A stretch of DNA of 64,000 bases from Doris montereyensis (taxonomy: Eukaryota; Mollusca; Gastropoda; Nudibranchia; Dorididae): the NCBI GenBank assembly GCA_037039925.1, contig JAXRKP010000579.1, positions 26,001-90,000 on the forward strand. Direction: 5' to 3'. The notes below the pieces were generated by a model, which saw nothing but the letters and a program-made list of their open reading frames with translations, ran no database searches and was not told the origin of the DNA. The position numbers and the translations under genes are program-made. This document shows positions 46,790 through 58,045 of this stretch, in pieces (position 1 is the stretch's first letter; each line of letters starts with the position of its first letter).

Positions 46790-47355
46790 TCATTCTGTAG
46801 ATGGAAGATCTCAAAGTAAATGACCTTATTACATCCTGGAATGGTTATTGTTTGAGTAACCGCACACAATACGTACACAACTACATGATGTCCAATCTTC
46901 ACAAATAGAAACAAACACTGGTGCCCCTCAAAGACATGTCATACCACCCGTCCTGATCACGTTGTATACTAATCAATGTACTATGAATCAGGAAAATGCG
47001 AAATTAAATCAAATTTGCAGATGATTCTATTATATCCTACAAGGTTTTATATTTAAAATCCTGAAAATGATGGAGACAAGTACATAATTAGAATTGAATG
47101 GTTTACCAACTGGGGTGAAGAAAATGATATGTTCTTAATTAATGTTTAGAATAACTAAAGAAATGGTCATTGACTTTAGACTGAATAAGTACCCTTTCGA
47201 CCAGTCTATGATAATAGAAAACTAAGTAGTTAAATAAATTTCAAATTATAAATACTTTGATATTACAACAATCTTAACTGGCAAAAATCCTGCTTCAAAC
47301 ATTCATAAGATAATTAACAGAAGACTGTTGCTCCTACGACAGTTGAACGCTGTTG
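46790..47355 (+). pseudogene. L2/CR1-like LINE reverse transcriptase fragment
   Basis: Blocks in order: ITSWNGYCLSNRTQYVHNYM, KFADDSIILS-like IKFADDSIILSYK, LEWFTNWGEENDMFLIN, ITKEMVIDFR, then NIHKIINRRLLLLRQLNAVE. FADD, W.NWC/GEEN and TKEMVIDFR are characteristic of the L2/CR1 group. Heavily broken. Confidence 0.75.
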
Positions 47356-47712
47356 AAATCGACGAGGCGTTATAACTGAGTGTTGTGAGCTGAAAATGAC
47401 GACGACACTGGTTCAAGCCCACGGCTGGCACAGGTGGAAGTTTTTTTCCACAGCGTTGTACTCTTAGCAAAGGTACTTCACTCTACTTTCCTCGTTTGAT
47501 TCGGGTGTGAATGAGTACCCAGCTATAAGTAGAGAAAGATCTTGTCAGAGTGCTAGTAAGAAAAATCTAACAGGCTTGCATACTGTATGCTTCCCTGGTA
47601 GTTTGGAAGGGCTTTGGAAGAAAGGGACTGCTGGGGGATACATGATGTAGAGTCGGTGAGCATGCGGCTGTGTGGGGGTACGGTCTATAAATCCATCTTT
47701 ATCTTTATCGAC
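47356..47712 (+). mobile_element. Family D SINE, copy 2
   Basis: gacgaggcgttataactgag, cactggttcaagcccacggc, aagtagagaaagatcttgtc, gggggatacatgatgtagag and a single tacggtctataaatccatct at the 3' end, which corresponds to the minisatellite unit in copy 1. Confidence 0.82.
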
Positions 47713-47934
47713 AATAGTTTGCTCTGTCTGTCTTATCGTGCAACGATCGAAAGTATAACTTTCTTTTGGGATGGGAATGTGAGACTGCAAGAGAAAGTAC
47801 GTTTGAATAGTGCTATAAACAAAAAAAAGTAGGTAAAATATATATCCCGAAGCACTTTCCCATCCTTTGATGAAATTTATGTCTGTTACTGTTCCAGAAA
47901 AAAAATTGAGGCTATCATACAAATCAAACTCACA

Positions 47935-48295
47935 CATCAACATACCAAATTATAGATCAAACTCTCAACATGCATATTAACATACCAAATCAAACTCACA
48001 CATTAACATCAAACTCAAATCAAATCAAACTCACACATTAACATACCAAATCAAACTCACACATTAACATACCAAATCAAACTCAAATCAAACATTAACA
48101 TACCAAATCAAACTCAAATCAAACTCACACATTAACATACCAAATCAAACTCACACATTAACGTACCAAATCAAACTCACACATTAACATACCAAATCAA
48201 ACTCAACATTAACATACCAAATCAAACTCACACATTAACGTACCAAATCAAAATGTCCAAATAACATCCAAATCAAACTCACACATTAACTATAT
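47935..48295. repeat. 26-bp minisatellite (core accaaatcaaactcacacat)
   Basis: About 13 copies of accaaatcaaactcacacat plus taacat, with some shortened copies. Confidence 0.95.
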
Positions 48296-48349
48296 TTTGT
48301 TTGCTCCATGAGGAAAGATATTATAAAAGATTACTCTTACCATAATCTA

Positions 48350-48432
48350 CAAAACTATTATCACCAGCATCATTGTTTACACTACCATCACTATTATCAC
48401 TACTATCACTACCATCATTATTATCACCGCTC
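48350..48432. repeat. (CAYTAT)n / 'tatcacta' short repeat
   Basis: ccatcactattatcactact-type repeats. Confidence 0.85.
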
Positions 48433-48524
48433 GATTGAAATATTGTTAAATGCAATGATTACGCAAATAACATGTGAAACAAATGTTAATATTGTTTATG
48501 TTATTCTTTGTCACCAGTTGTTGT

Positions 48525-48830
48525 TTATATATCAATCACGTAGGCATAATGCATTAAATGTGTGTATGTTGTTTATGTGTGAAGTATAGTAAAGGTGTGT
48601 TGTATTTCATATTGTATTGAAGGTATTGTAACACCAAGAATAATGTGGCATTGATTGGATTAAATGTTGTATGTTATCAATCACGTAGGCCTAATGCATT
48701 AAATGTTGGAGTTTATGTGTAGTATAATAAAGGTGTGTTGTATTTCATATTGTATTGAAGGTATTGTAACACCAAGAATAATGTGCTATTGTTTGGAGTA
48801 TAAACTTATCTTATCTTATCTTATATCAGG
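48525..48830 (+). mobile_element. Duplicated retroposon 3' end with (TCTTA)n tail
   Basis: atcaatcacgtaggc..taatgcattaaatg, gtatagtaaaggtgtgttgt, attgtattgaaggtattgta and acaccaagaataatgtg occur twice (about 48531-48655 and 48678-48790). The second copy ends acttatcttatcttatctta, a pentanucleotide tail like that at 29082. Confidence 0.7.
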
Positions 48831-48999
48831 AGTATAGGTAAAGGATAGAGCTAGAGCAGGAGTAAGTCTCCTAATGCATAAAAGGCATGACAAGCTATTA
48901 GAAAGTTAAAAATGTATAAACTCGCGATTATTAGAAGTAAGCATTAAACCAAAAGGTAGATGCATTAATTTTATGAGTAGCTTATGGATGAAACGAAGC
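48831..48999. other. Unassigned sequence
   Basis: Nothing recognised. Confidence 0.4.
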
Positions 49000-49765
49000 C
49001 GCCACCAAAGAAGAAGAAAAATACATCTTTGAAAATAATTCATAAATAGCTATACAGAGGATCTCAAACCTAAACAGAAACTGATAGTTTTAGGTAATTT
49101 AAACGCTAGAGTAGGCAACAGTAGAAATGTAGAAATATCAGGTGGAGTAATAGGTATAGAAGGAGATACAACAACTTCTCCAAATGGGCACATACCGAAG
49201 CGTACTGAAGCAACTATGATCGTTTCGGCATAGATTAATAGACTTTTGCCTAAATAATAACATGAAAATAGCCAACACATTTTTTTCCACATAAAGAAGT
49301 TCTCTACATGAGAAAATGAAGACGTACATGAAAAGTCAATCATAGACTACATAGATTTAATAGTTACCAGTTTCCCTGTGTTTTTTTTAAAATGCAGTAC
49401 AACGGATGCAAGAGTTGAAAGCTGAAATATTTAGTAATCATCACCAAAATAATTAATTGCAAAAAAATGAGATTACTGACTGAGGTAAACAAGCAGAACG
49501 GGATAGAATAGAAATCTACTACATCCAGAATAGAATAACTATATAAACCAGAACTAAAACAGATAAAAACTGATCTAGAATGATAATAAAAAGAGTTATC
49601 AATGACAGACAGATTGACCTGAATAATAGCACAATAGGAGAAAAGCAGCAACTGTAGAGCTATAATGAGAAAAGTGGCAACTGTAGATCTTTAATGAGAA
49701 AAGTGGCAACTGTAGATCTATAATGAGAAAAGTGACAACTGTAGATCTATAATGAAACACTCCTC
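49000..49765 (+). pseudogene. Family X LINE, endonuclease part
   Basis: KLIVLGNLNARVGNSRNVEI, then GVIGIEGDTTTSPNGH: the LGDFNARVG motif of AP endonucleases with D replaced by N. Further decayed sequence continues to the SINE at 49765. A short tandem repeat of about 32 bp, including gagaaaagtggcaactgtag, is present four times at 49637-49755. Confidence 0.75.
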
Positions 49766-50128
49766 ATTTGTATTGATTTGATTTGATTTGATTTGACTTT
49801 ACCCACATCCACAACTAAGATTATCTCGGAGGGGGGGGTGTTAGTGGATTCTTTAAAAAATTACCTGGACTGTCCCGTAAACAGCCAAGGGTTTTGTAAC
49901 GTGCACAGAGCGTTTTGATCTGCACACGGGACCTCCTTTTTTATCGTCCGTCTCTGATGGGACTAGGTGTCGATCCACCTACCTGGACCAGAGGGGGGGG
50001 GGGTGAGATCTACTTTTCCCTCGAAAAAGCTCTATAAAATGGTCAACGTGCTGGGGCTTGAACCCACTACCTACGGGTTGAGAGACCGCCACCTTACCTC
50101 TGGACTACCGATTCCTCCCCAGTTGTAC
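49765..50128 (-). mobile_element. Family A SINE inserted in LINE X
   Basis: gatttgatttgatttgactt, acccacatccacaactaaga, gtaaacagccaagggttttg, ctgcacacgggacctccttt, ggggcttgaacccactacct and ttacctctggactaccgatt. Full length, reverse orientation. Confidence 0.92.
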
Positions 50129-50514
50129 TGAAGAGGTCAGTGGTAGGAAAAAAATTAAAAGAAGTAGGAAAAGAACAGCATGGGGGAGTGATCATGTCAA
50201 AACTAAAATCAAAGGAAAGAAGGAAGCTTAGAAAGAAATGCTTACAAACGAAGAAGTCAGAGGATAGGATAGATTACGTGTAGAAGAAATATCGCCAAAG
50301 GGAAAGAGAGGAAAGCAAAACAGGAACAATGGGAAGAGTTTGCACCAAGACTCCAAGTAAGAAAACTACAAAAGAATTCAAAAGCTGTTCTGAGGAGCTA
50401 TGAAGAGCATTAGAAAGATCAAAGCCTGCCCAATTAGACAAATTAAGAACAGCAAAGGAGAGAAATATTGAAGGAAGACATCGAAATGGAGGAAGCATGG
50501 AGAACGTGATAATA
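50129..50514 (+). pseudogene. Family X LINE, middle part
   Basis: The DNA gaaagcaaaacaggaacaat, gggaagagttt and gatcaaagcctgcccaatta match 1760-1900 in the other family X copy. Confidence 0.8.
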
Positions 50515-50735
50515 TACATATTGTTATCTGTACACGAGACCTCCGTTTTATCGTCCGTCTCCCACGGGACTGGGTGTCAATTCACCTAACTGGACCGGAG
50601 GGGTGGGGGGGGGGGGTGGAGTAGTTTTGTTAAAAAAAAACTCGGGAAAAATGTTCAACCGTTGGCGGGGATCGAACCCATTACCTTTTTGTTGAGAGGC
50701 TGACATCTTGCCTCTGGACTATCGAGTTCCCGGTG
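50515..50735 (-). mobile_element. Family A SINE, second insertion in LINE X (3' end missing)
   Basis: gtacacgagacctccgtttt, atcgtccgtctcccacggga, a G-run, gaaaaatgttcaaccgttgg, gcggggatcgaacccattac and ttgcctctggactatcgagt. Confidence 0.9.
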
Positions 50736-51690
50736 CAGTGAGAGTAGCTAGAAACTTATCTAAAGTATTTGATGTAGAAATAGGAGTTAGACAGGGCTGC
50801 AATCTAAGCCCTCTTTTGTTTATGATATTTCTGGATTTAGGCGCAAAGCATCAAAAATGAAGAAATGAACGAAGTAGGGGAAACTCTAACCGGTAAATTT
50901 ATAAATGCCTTCATTAGCTGAAGAACTATCGCTTTTTTTGGAAAACAAAATGTGATCTTCAATACAATGTCGACATAATGAATACTCATTTACATAAAGA
51001 GAATTGAAAAAAAGAAAAAAAAAAAACAAAACAAAAACAATGCTATTAAAAAGGGAAACTAAAACACAAAATCGGAAACTGGGCTGAGAAATGTAAGAAC
51101 AAGTTTTAACTACAATTATTACGTAGGAGTAACAGAGGAAACCTAAGAGAAGAAATCAGCAAGAGAATCCAAAAGGTATATATATAATCATCTGGGAAAG
51201 GTATATTTTAGGTTGACAAGAATTGTCAACAAAACCCAAAATGATAGTATATAACACAGTTTATTGTCCTTTTCTCCTCCATGGGAATGAAGCATAGACC
51301 TTAGTAGGAAATACAGAAGATTACAAGTAAATTAAAAGAATTAATAACTTCTTAAAGAATAGGAGGGAAAACTGAAAAGATGCATAATCAGAAATACAAC
51401 AATAAGAAATTCAGATGACATAAAAATTAAGATAGAAATAAATCAACTCAGATGGTTTGGGTATGAAAACAGAAGGAATGAAAAGAGAATAGCTAAATCA
51501 GTTTACAACGCTAAAATCCAAGGTAAAAAAACAAAAGGCAGAACTCAGAGAAAAACAAGATATAAATGAGACACTAAAGCAAAAATATTAAAAAGACAAA
51601 TTTAAAACTTACACAACAACTCTAGCCTGCCTGTTAAACGAATTCATAGAATGCCATTTAAATGAAGGGACATAATAAGACATTAATATG
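50736..51690 (+). pseudogene. Family X LINE, reverse transcriptase part
   Basis: AVRVARNLSKVFDVEIGVRQ then GCNLSPLLFMIFLD (here the VRQGC glycine is intact), a damaged ADD region near 50900-50960, then the region homologous to 3030-3160 (aatcagcaagagaatccaaa, ttgacaagaattgtcaacaa). Multiple frameshifts. Confidence 0.8.
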
Positions 51691-52210
51691 TTGACCAGCA
51701 ATGAGTTTTGTCTGTATTTGTTATTGTTGTTGTTGCATTTTATACGTTATTACATTTGCTTTTTGTTGTTGTAACTTTGTGTATTCATTCGTTATGTTCG
51801 TTTGTTGTTGTTGCCTTGTATGATCGTTGTTCTTCTTTAAATTTCAAGAATCACTTCAAACATTTGACATAACATTTCTAATTTGTACAATTCAACAATT
51901 TTACGTGTTTTTGGTCTGTTTCTGTTGGTGAAGTTGTTACTTATTGTCGTTTATCACTTCCAGCAATGCAGTTTGATTGACTATAACTGACTGATCAATG
52001 GGACCTGGGTCGTTTGAGCTCCAAAGAATCATTGGAACGGCAACCTTCTACGCATGCGTAACCTCAGTCTTCCGGAGGCCGATTACAGATACCTGCTGCT
52101 CAATTCCATGGCGATCGGGGGAACGTAAATGAACCCAGTCATTGTGGTCAGGGTCCCAAACCCCCCCAAACCTGTTGACTGTCATCATAGTGGGACAAGA
52201 GTTGGGGAGG
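51691..52210. other. (GTT)n-rich sequence, possible LINE 3' flank
   Basis: tgttattgttgttgttgc-type patches at 51715-51830. No gene recognised. Confidence 0.5.
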
Positions 52211-52224
52211 AGCATTGATTCGTG

Positions 52225-53090
52225 AGAATTAAGAAGGAAGTACGAGAATTAAGAAGGAAGTACTAGAATTAAGAAGGAAGTACTAGAATTAAGGAGGAAG
52301 TGCTAGAATTAAGGAGGAAGTACTAGAATTAAGAAGGAAGTACTAGAATTAAGAAGGAAGTACGAGAATTAAGGAGGAAGTACTAGAATTAAGGAGGAAG
52401 TACTAGAATTAAGGAGGAAGTACTAGAATTAAGAAGGAAGTACGAGAATTAAGAAGGAAGTACGAGAATTAAGAAGGAAGTACGAGAATTAAGAAGGAAG
52501 TACGAGAATTAAGAAGGAAGTACTAGAATTAAGAAGGAAGTACGAGAATTAAGAAGGAAGTACGAGAATTAAGAAGGAAGTACTAGAATTAAGAAGGAAG
52601 TACGAGAATTAAGAAGGAAGTACGAGAATTAAGAAGGAAGTACTAGAATTAAGAAGGAAGTACTAGAATTAAGAAGGAAGTACTAGAATTAAGAAGGAAG
52701 AACCAGAATTAAGAAGGAAGTACGAGAGTTAAGAAGGAAGTACGAGAATTAAGAAGGAAGAACTAGAATTAAGAAGGAAGTACTAGAATTAAGAAGGAAG
52801 TACGAGAATTAAGAAGGAAGTACGAGAATTAAGAAGGAAGTACGAGAATTAAGAATTAGAATTAAGAAGTACGAGAATTAAGAAGGAAGTACTAGAATTA
52901 AGAAGGAAGTACTAGAATTAAGAAGGAAGTACGAGAATTAAGAAGGAAGTACGAGAATTAAGAAGGAAGTACTAGAATTAAAGAAGAATTAAGAAGGAAG
53001 TACGAGAATTAAGAAGGAAGAACTAGAATTAAGAAGGAAGTACTAGAATTAAGAAGGAAGTACGAGAATTAAGAAGGAAGTACTAAATTT
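52225..53090. repeat. 20-bp minisatellite (unit agaattaagaaggaagtact)
   Basis: About 43 copies with two main variants (tact/tacg) and a few ggagg forms. The register breaks at about 52852-52866 and 52980. It lies just before the 5' region of the LINE at 53100. Confidence 0.97.
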
Positions 53091-53099
53091 CTTATTTGT

Positions 53100-56000
53100 C
53101 GTCCCCTTTACACTAGGATCTACCACAGCGTCCATTCCTTGTCGGGGTGTGGTGGCTTTGTGCCTCAGCAATCCGGAGAGCTATGCCAGCGGGAGCTTAA
53201 GCTCCTGGCAGGGTCACCCAAGCTGGACAGGTCGAAGGATAGAGGTCAATCAGACTAATATGGACACACTGGGTAGACAGAACTCGTAAGCTCAGGATGG
53301 CAACACGGTAAGGAATGCGTATGAAGCGTTCCAATGAAAGCCGGAAGGAAGCTGGCGTGCCGATGGCTCTACTCTCACCCAGGACAAACACAAAGCTGAG
53401 CATACAACCTAACAGTTTTGGGGTATTTGTGAAACAAGATGGACTGAGGCAGGGCAACATCGCCTCATCATAGAACTTCTCATTTACTCCGGATACAAAC
53501 AGGAAGGTGCCCCCCCCCCTCACACTCTGAGGGAGTTGGTATAATGATTTCACTTGCAGCAGCTAGTGTATCTCCAAGGAGTGAATCTCCAAATTCAATC
53601 CCTGCCCTCGAGGATGGGGGTTGGCGGAGGGCTTTACAACCCTTCACATAAAACAAGTACGTTGCAGAAACGCCAAAAGGAAGAAAAAAACGCAACGCCA
53701 AGTCTTGGGAAAGGAAGGCAGTCTACTAGGACTAAGTATGAAGCGTTCCAGTGAAAGCCGAAAGGAAGCTGGCGTGCCGAAAGCTCTACTCTCACCCAGG
53801 CCAAACACAAAGCTGGGCATATGGAACGTGCAAACGATGTTCGAAGCGGGGAAAACGGTTCAGATAACCGCAGAAATGCAGTCATACAACCTAGCAGTTT
53901 TGAGTCCATGTGAAACAAGATGGACTGAGGCAGGGCAACTTCGCCTCACCATACAACTTCTCATTTACTCTGGACACCAACAGGAAGGTGCCTCCCACAC
54001 TGAGGGAGTTGGTATAATGATTTCACTTGCAGCAACTAAATCGATGTTAGAGTGGAATGTCATATCCTCCAGAATAATCACTGCCAGATTCTTCACAAAA
54101 TCCCGTAAAATGTTGATGATCCAATGTTATGCACCAACGAATGAAGCAGAGGACGAACAGAAAGAAGAATTTAATAAACAGTTGTAGGATATGATAAATG
54201 AAAAAGCAAAGAAAGATGTCTTGATCCTGATGTGTAACCTAAATGCTAAAATTGGAAGCTACAACGCTGGAAGAGAGCACTGTTTAGGCAAAGAAGGTCT
54301 GGGAGTAAGGAATGGAAATGGAGAATTATTTAGTGACTTTTGCATGGTCAATGGACTTGTGGTTGGGGGAAGCATCTTCCCGCATAAAAGAGTACACAAG
54401 ATTACCTGGATGTCTCCAGAACATCAGACCAAAAAAATCAAATTTGATTACATCTGCATTGACAGTAGGTTTAGAAGATACATGCTAGATGTTCGAAACA
54501 AGGGAGGTGCAGACGTTGGCTCTGATCGTCATTTACTAGTAGGGACTTTTCGATTGAGGTAAAAAAAACTACAAAATGAAATTTGATAAAACTGGCTTTA
54601 AATACAACACTGAGCTATTACAGGACCCACAGTCTAAGAAAGTGTTCCAAACACATATACAATTGAAAAACCCTTACGCACCATTAGCAAACCTTATCCA
54701 AGAGGATTTTTCGGTAGATCAGGCATGGTAACAGACAAAAATAGCCTGGGAAACTACTTGCAATGAAATACTGGGCAAGAAAACAGGACAACACAAGGAC
54801 TGAATAACATTAGAAAGAATGCAAAATATAAAAATCAGAAAGGACTTAAAATCAAAGGTAAACAACAGCAAGATGAGGGCATCAAAAGCTAAGACACAGG
54901 ATAACATTATATGGCTAATAAAGAAGTAAGAAAAAGCGTGAAGGAGGACAAGAAAAACATTAGGAAGAACTTGCACAGCAAGCGAAAGCAGCAGCAAGTC
55001 AAAAGAATATGAAAGAGCTGTACGACATCACACGAAAACTTGCTGGGACAAGGCGTACTATTGAGCAACCAGTTCTAAACAAAGAAGGGAAAATATTAAC
55101 TTACGCAAATGATCAACTGCACAGATGGAGAGAATACTTTGAAAAGCTCCTCAACCGCCCTGCACCCAATGATCCTTAAGACATCCCACCAGCAGTGACA
55201 GTGTTGGAAATCAATACAAATCCACAATAAAACAAGAGCGATCCATAAAGTAGTAGCAAAACTCAAAAATAACAAAACACTGGGACCCGATGGTATACCC
55301 ACTGAAGCGCTAAAGGGCAGCCAGCGGAACAACAGTAGACATACTCCATAAACTTTATCACAAGATCTGGGAAACAGAAGAGGTCCAGAAAGACTGGAAA
55401 CATGGCTATAATGTAAAAATACCAAAAAAGGAAACCTTAAAGACTGCAAGAACTGGCGAGGCATTACCCTTTTATCCATACCTGGAAATTTTGTCAATAG
55501 AATTTTAGTATAAAAGGATGGAAAAAGGAGGACGTCTCAAATAAGAACAGGCAGGATTCAGACATGACCGTTCATCCACAGATCACATATGCACTTTACG
55601 TATTATAATTGAACAATTAATCGAATGGAATTCCCCCTTTATGTTAACTTCATAGACATGGAAAGAGCATTTAATAGTGTGGACTGTACAACAATGTGGA
55701 AACTACTAAAACATCATGGAATCCCATCCAAAATATGATTCTTCAACATGCCAGGTCATTCACAATAAAACCCTCACAGAACCTTTCAATGTATTAACTG
55801 GAATCAAGCATGATGTCTATTATCACAGTTCCTTTTCTTGATAGCAATGGATTGGATCATGTCAAAAACAACAAAAGGACATAGAACAGGAATTCAATGG
55901 TCTCTGACTCATCAACTGGAAGATATTGATTTTGCCGATGATGTAGCACTTCTCTCTCATCGACATAATGATATCGAAGAAAAAAATAACAGAATGGCCA

Positions 56001-56745
56001 AGGAGGCAGCAAAACTGGGAATGAATATAAACAAAAGGAAAACTAAAGTTCTCAGAATTAATAACTTGAATGATAACAACATCGCACTTGGTGGAATGGA
56101 ATTAGAAGATGTTGGCCAGTTCTCATATTTGGGCAGCGTCGTAAGCAAAACAGGAGGGACATACCTGCAGCGTCAGAACTGGGAAGGTGACAGCAGCATT
56201 AAGAATTCTTAGACCATTTTGGAATTTTACAGACCGCATCCTTAAAAATAAAAATCCGTATTTTCAACACAACCATAAGAACAGTCCTTCTGTATGCCTG
56301 TGAAACATGGTGCACTACTTAAACATCCACAAGAAGACTTCAAACATTTATTAACAGATACCTGATACAAATCCTACATGTTAAATGGTTTGATAAAACT
56401 ATAAATGAAAAACTTTGGGAAAAGACACACCAAGAACCGATAGAAGTACAAATTGATAGGAGAAAATGGGGATGGCTTCGACACACCTTTAGAAAATCAC
56501 CAGAAAACATTTCGCTAGAAAACATAACGCGTCAGGCCTTTAAATGGAATCCACCAGGGAAGAGAGGTCGAGGAGACCAAAGACAGCATGGAGGAAGTCA
56601 ACCCTACAGAAACTCTGCAGCTGGGTCTTTCCTGGAACGAGACAAAGATAGTTGCGCAGGACAGAGTGAAGTGCAGAGACCTCACTGGCCACCTATGCCC
56701 CACTCGGAGTACAATGGTATGCGTCAAGGTACACTAGGTTCATCT
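53100..56745 (+). pseudogene. RTE/BovB-like LINE, near full length but dead
   Basis: The 5' region (53100-53740) contains a partial duplication of the later 5' coding start. The AP endonuclease runs in one frame from about 53800 to 54562: KLGIWNVQTMFEAGKTV, SPCETRWTEAG, MIQCYAPTNEAEDEQ, then a TAG at 54185-54187, then LNAKIGSYNAG, NGLVVGGSIFPHKRVHKITW, DYICID and GADVGSDRHLLVG (usual SDHH replaced by SDRH). RT blocks follow in mixed frames: LGPDGIPTEALK, FIDMERAFNSVD, EDIDFADDVALLSH (FADD box, about 55920-55970), QFSYLGSVVSKTGG. The C-terminal part has RRKWGWLRHTFRK and KRGRGDQRQHGG near 56460-56600. This is the element type often annotated as 'craniofacial development protein 2-like', an RTE/BovB relative. 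Confidence 0.88.
53325..53560 (+). repeat. Internal duplication of the LINE 5' coding start
   Basis: atgaagcgttccaatgaaag, ggaagctggcgtgccgatgg, ggactgaggcagggcaacat and gagggagttggtataatgat match 53738-54036 in order, but the part holding the WNVQTM motif (about 60 bp) is missing and a C-run is present. Confidence 0.88.
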
Positions 56746-57086
56746 CGCACCATGCACCATGCGAGATAATGCTGCCAATCGCTAATAATGTAATCTTGCT
56801 GCTTGATTTCTGTATTATCCATCTATATCCCCCCCCTCCCCCACACCCGTCAGTGCGTGCCTCTAGAAACAAAAAAACAAAAATCGAGTCAACGTTTCTG
56901 TAATGAATAAGAACACTCTTTACCAGAAATATATCATGTATCATTCACTGTTATTGCCAACCTTGACCTTAATATGATTAAAAGTCACATGATAGTCTGT
57001 TTGTCCATCCGGTAGTAGAGGCGTAGATTCAGAGAACAAAAACATAGTATTCTGCCGCAGTGCACTGCTTACTAAAAACGAACAAA
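56746..57086 (+). promoter_or_regulatory. Interval between LINE and Arl8 start, likely promoter and 5' UTR
   Basis: Only about 340 bp separate the LINE 3' end from the Arl8 ATG. It holds a C-run near 56829-56845 but no clear TATA box. That the promoter lies here is inferred from position only; an upstream non-coding exon is possible. Confidence 0.3.
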
Positions 57087-57209
57087 ATGTTAGCTTTCTT
57101 TCACAGAATTCTTGACTGGATCAAGAGCTTGTTTTGGAAAGAAGAAATGGAACTCACGTTAGTAGGCCTCCAATACTCGGGAAAAACTACGTTCGTAAAT
57201 GTGATAGCG
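57087..57209 (+). CDS. Arl8: Arl8 GTPase, coding exon 1
   Basis: Encodes residues 1-41, starting [20 protein letters not shown], then [20 protein letters not shown] and A. The donor is GCG|gtgagt, phase 0. The N-terminal amphipathic helix begins Met-Leu with no Gly2, as in Arl8 proteins, which use an acetylated N-terminus rather than myristoylation. The G1/P-loop GLQYSGKT is at residues 27-34. Arl8 sits on lysosomes (activated via BORC) and recruits kinesin adaptors and HOPS for lysosome transport and fusion; this is family knowledge. The sequence is close to human ARL8A/ARL8B, so the call is secure. Confidence 0.97.
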
Positions 57210-57477
57210 GTGAGTTTCCAGCTCTATATATCTAGATTCTAATTATAGTCTCAGTCATCCTTTTCTGACTTCTCTCTCATCCCTTTATCTTCCATTTAAT
57301 CAAAATGGTCAGTGGTGAAAATGATCCCGTGATTCCAGGTCCATGGTCTAATTTTGGCCATGTCTGGATTCAGACTTAGATTTAGATTTACTGGTCGTTG
57401 GTTTATTTTGAGTATTCAATATTATATTTCATTCCCAAATTAAAGTCTGGAATAAGAGGTCAGATGGTCTTCCTAGA

Positions 57478-57512
57478 AGTCTAGATCTAGAATCTAGTCT
57501 AGATCTAGGATC
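57478..57512. repeat. AGATCT/TCTAGA tract in Arl8 intron 1
   Basis: tctagatctagaatctagtc and related palindromic strings. Confidence 0.8.
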
Positions 57513-57544
57513 TGGGTGGTCTAACTCTAATCACTTTGTTAGGC

Positions 57545-58045
57545 TTACATGTGGCATGTTTCACAAAAATGGGACAGAATGATAACTTGAATATTTCAAT
57601 GAATCTGTCTCAAAGTCCAAATGATGAACCCTCTTTCCTCTTAAGAATTGGTCCATGAAGATATATGGCTTCGACAAAGCAAAAACTAGCAACATCATCA
57701 TCACCATCATCTGCTTTTGGAGTTAGATCTAGATCTATATAAAGTTAGCTACCTCAAATAGTAGCAGTACATTGATGCTTTGAATAATGTCCTAAAATAC
57801 CTGGTATTTCGCAGTTGTCTGAACCAAAAGTGCCAGGCAGTGAATGAGTTAAAAAAAAACTTGCTTCCTGTTCAGAATCAGATCACTGTCATTACTCACT
57901 ATCTGTGTCCTCAGTAATCACTTGTGTATGGCAGGTTTCACAAAAATGGGACCCAATGATAACTTGAACTCTTCAATTAATCTTTCTTAAAGTCTAATTG
58001 ATGAATCTTCTTAACATTTGGTCCATGTATAGCTTTGACATCGCA
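57545..58045. repeat. Duplicated block in Arl8 intron 1 (first pair)
   Basis: tttcacaaaaatgggac, aatgataacttgaa, ttcaat..aatct..aaagtc and ttggtccatg occur at 57558-57660 and again at 57936-58028. Confidence 0.8.

Noticed and set aside
46125..46800. Frames with repeated MDYKSGD / WIINPGI
   Set aside because: Translation of the 21-bp minisatellite at the end of a SINE.
52225..53090. Possible CRISPR-like or centromeric array
   Set aside because: Units are contiguous with no spacers, and the length is under 1 kb; it is an ordinary minisatellite.
53197..53918. Minus-strand frames of 73-118 residues
   Set aside because: Shadows of the LINE 5' region on the opposite strand.
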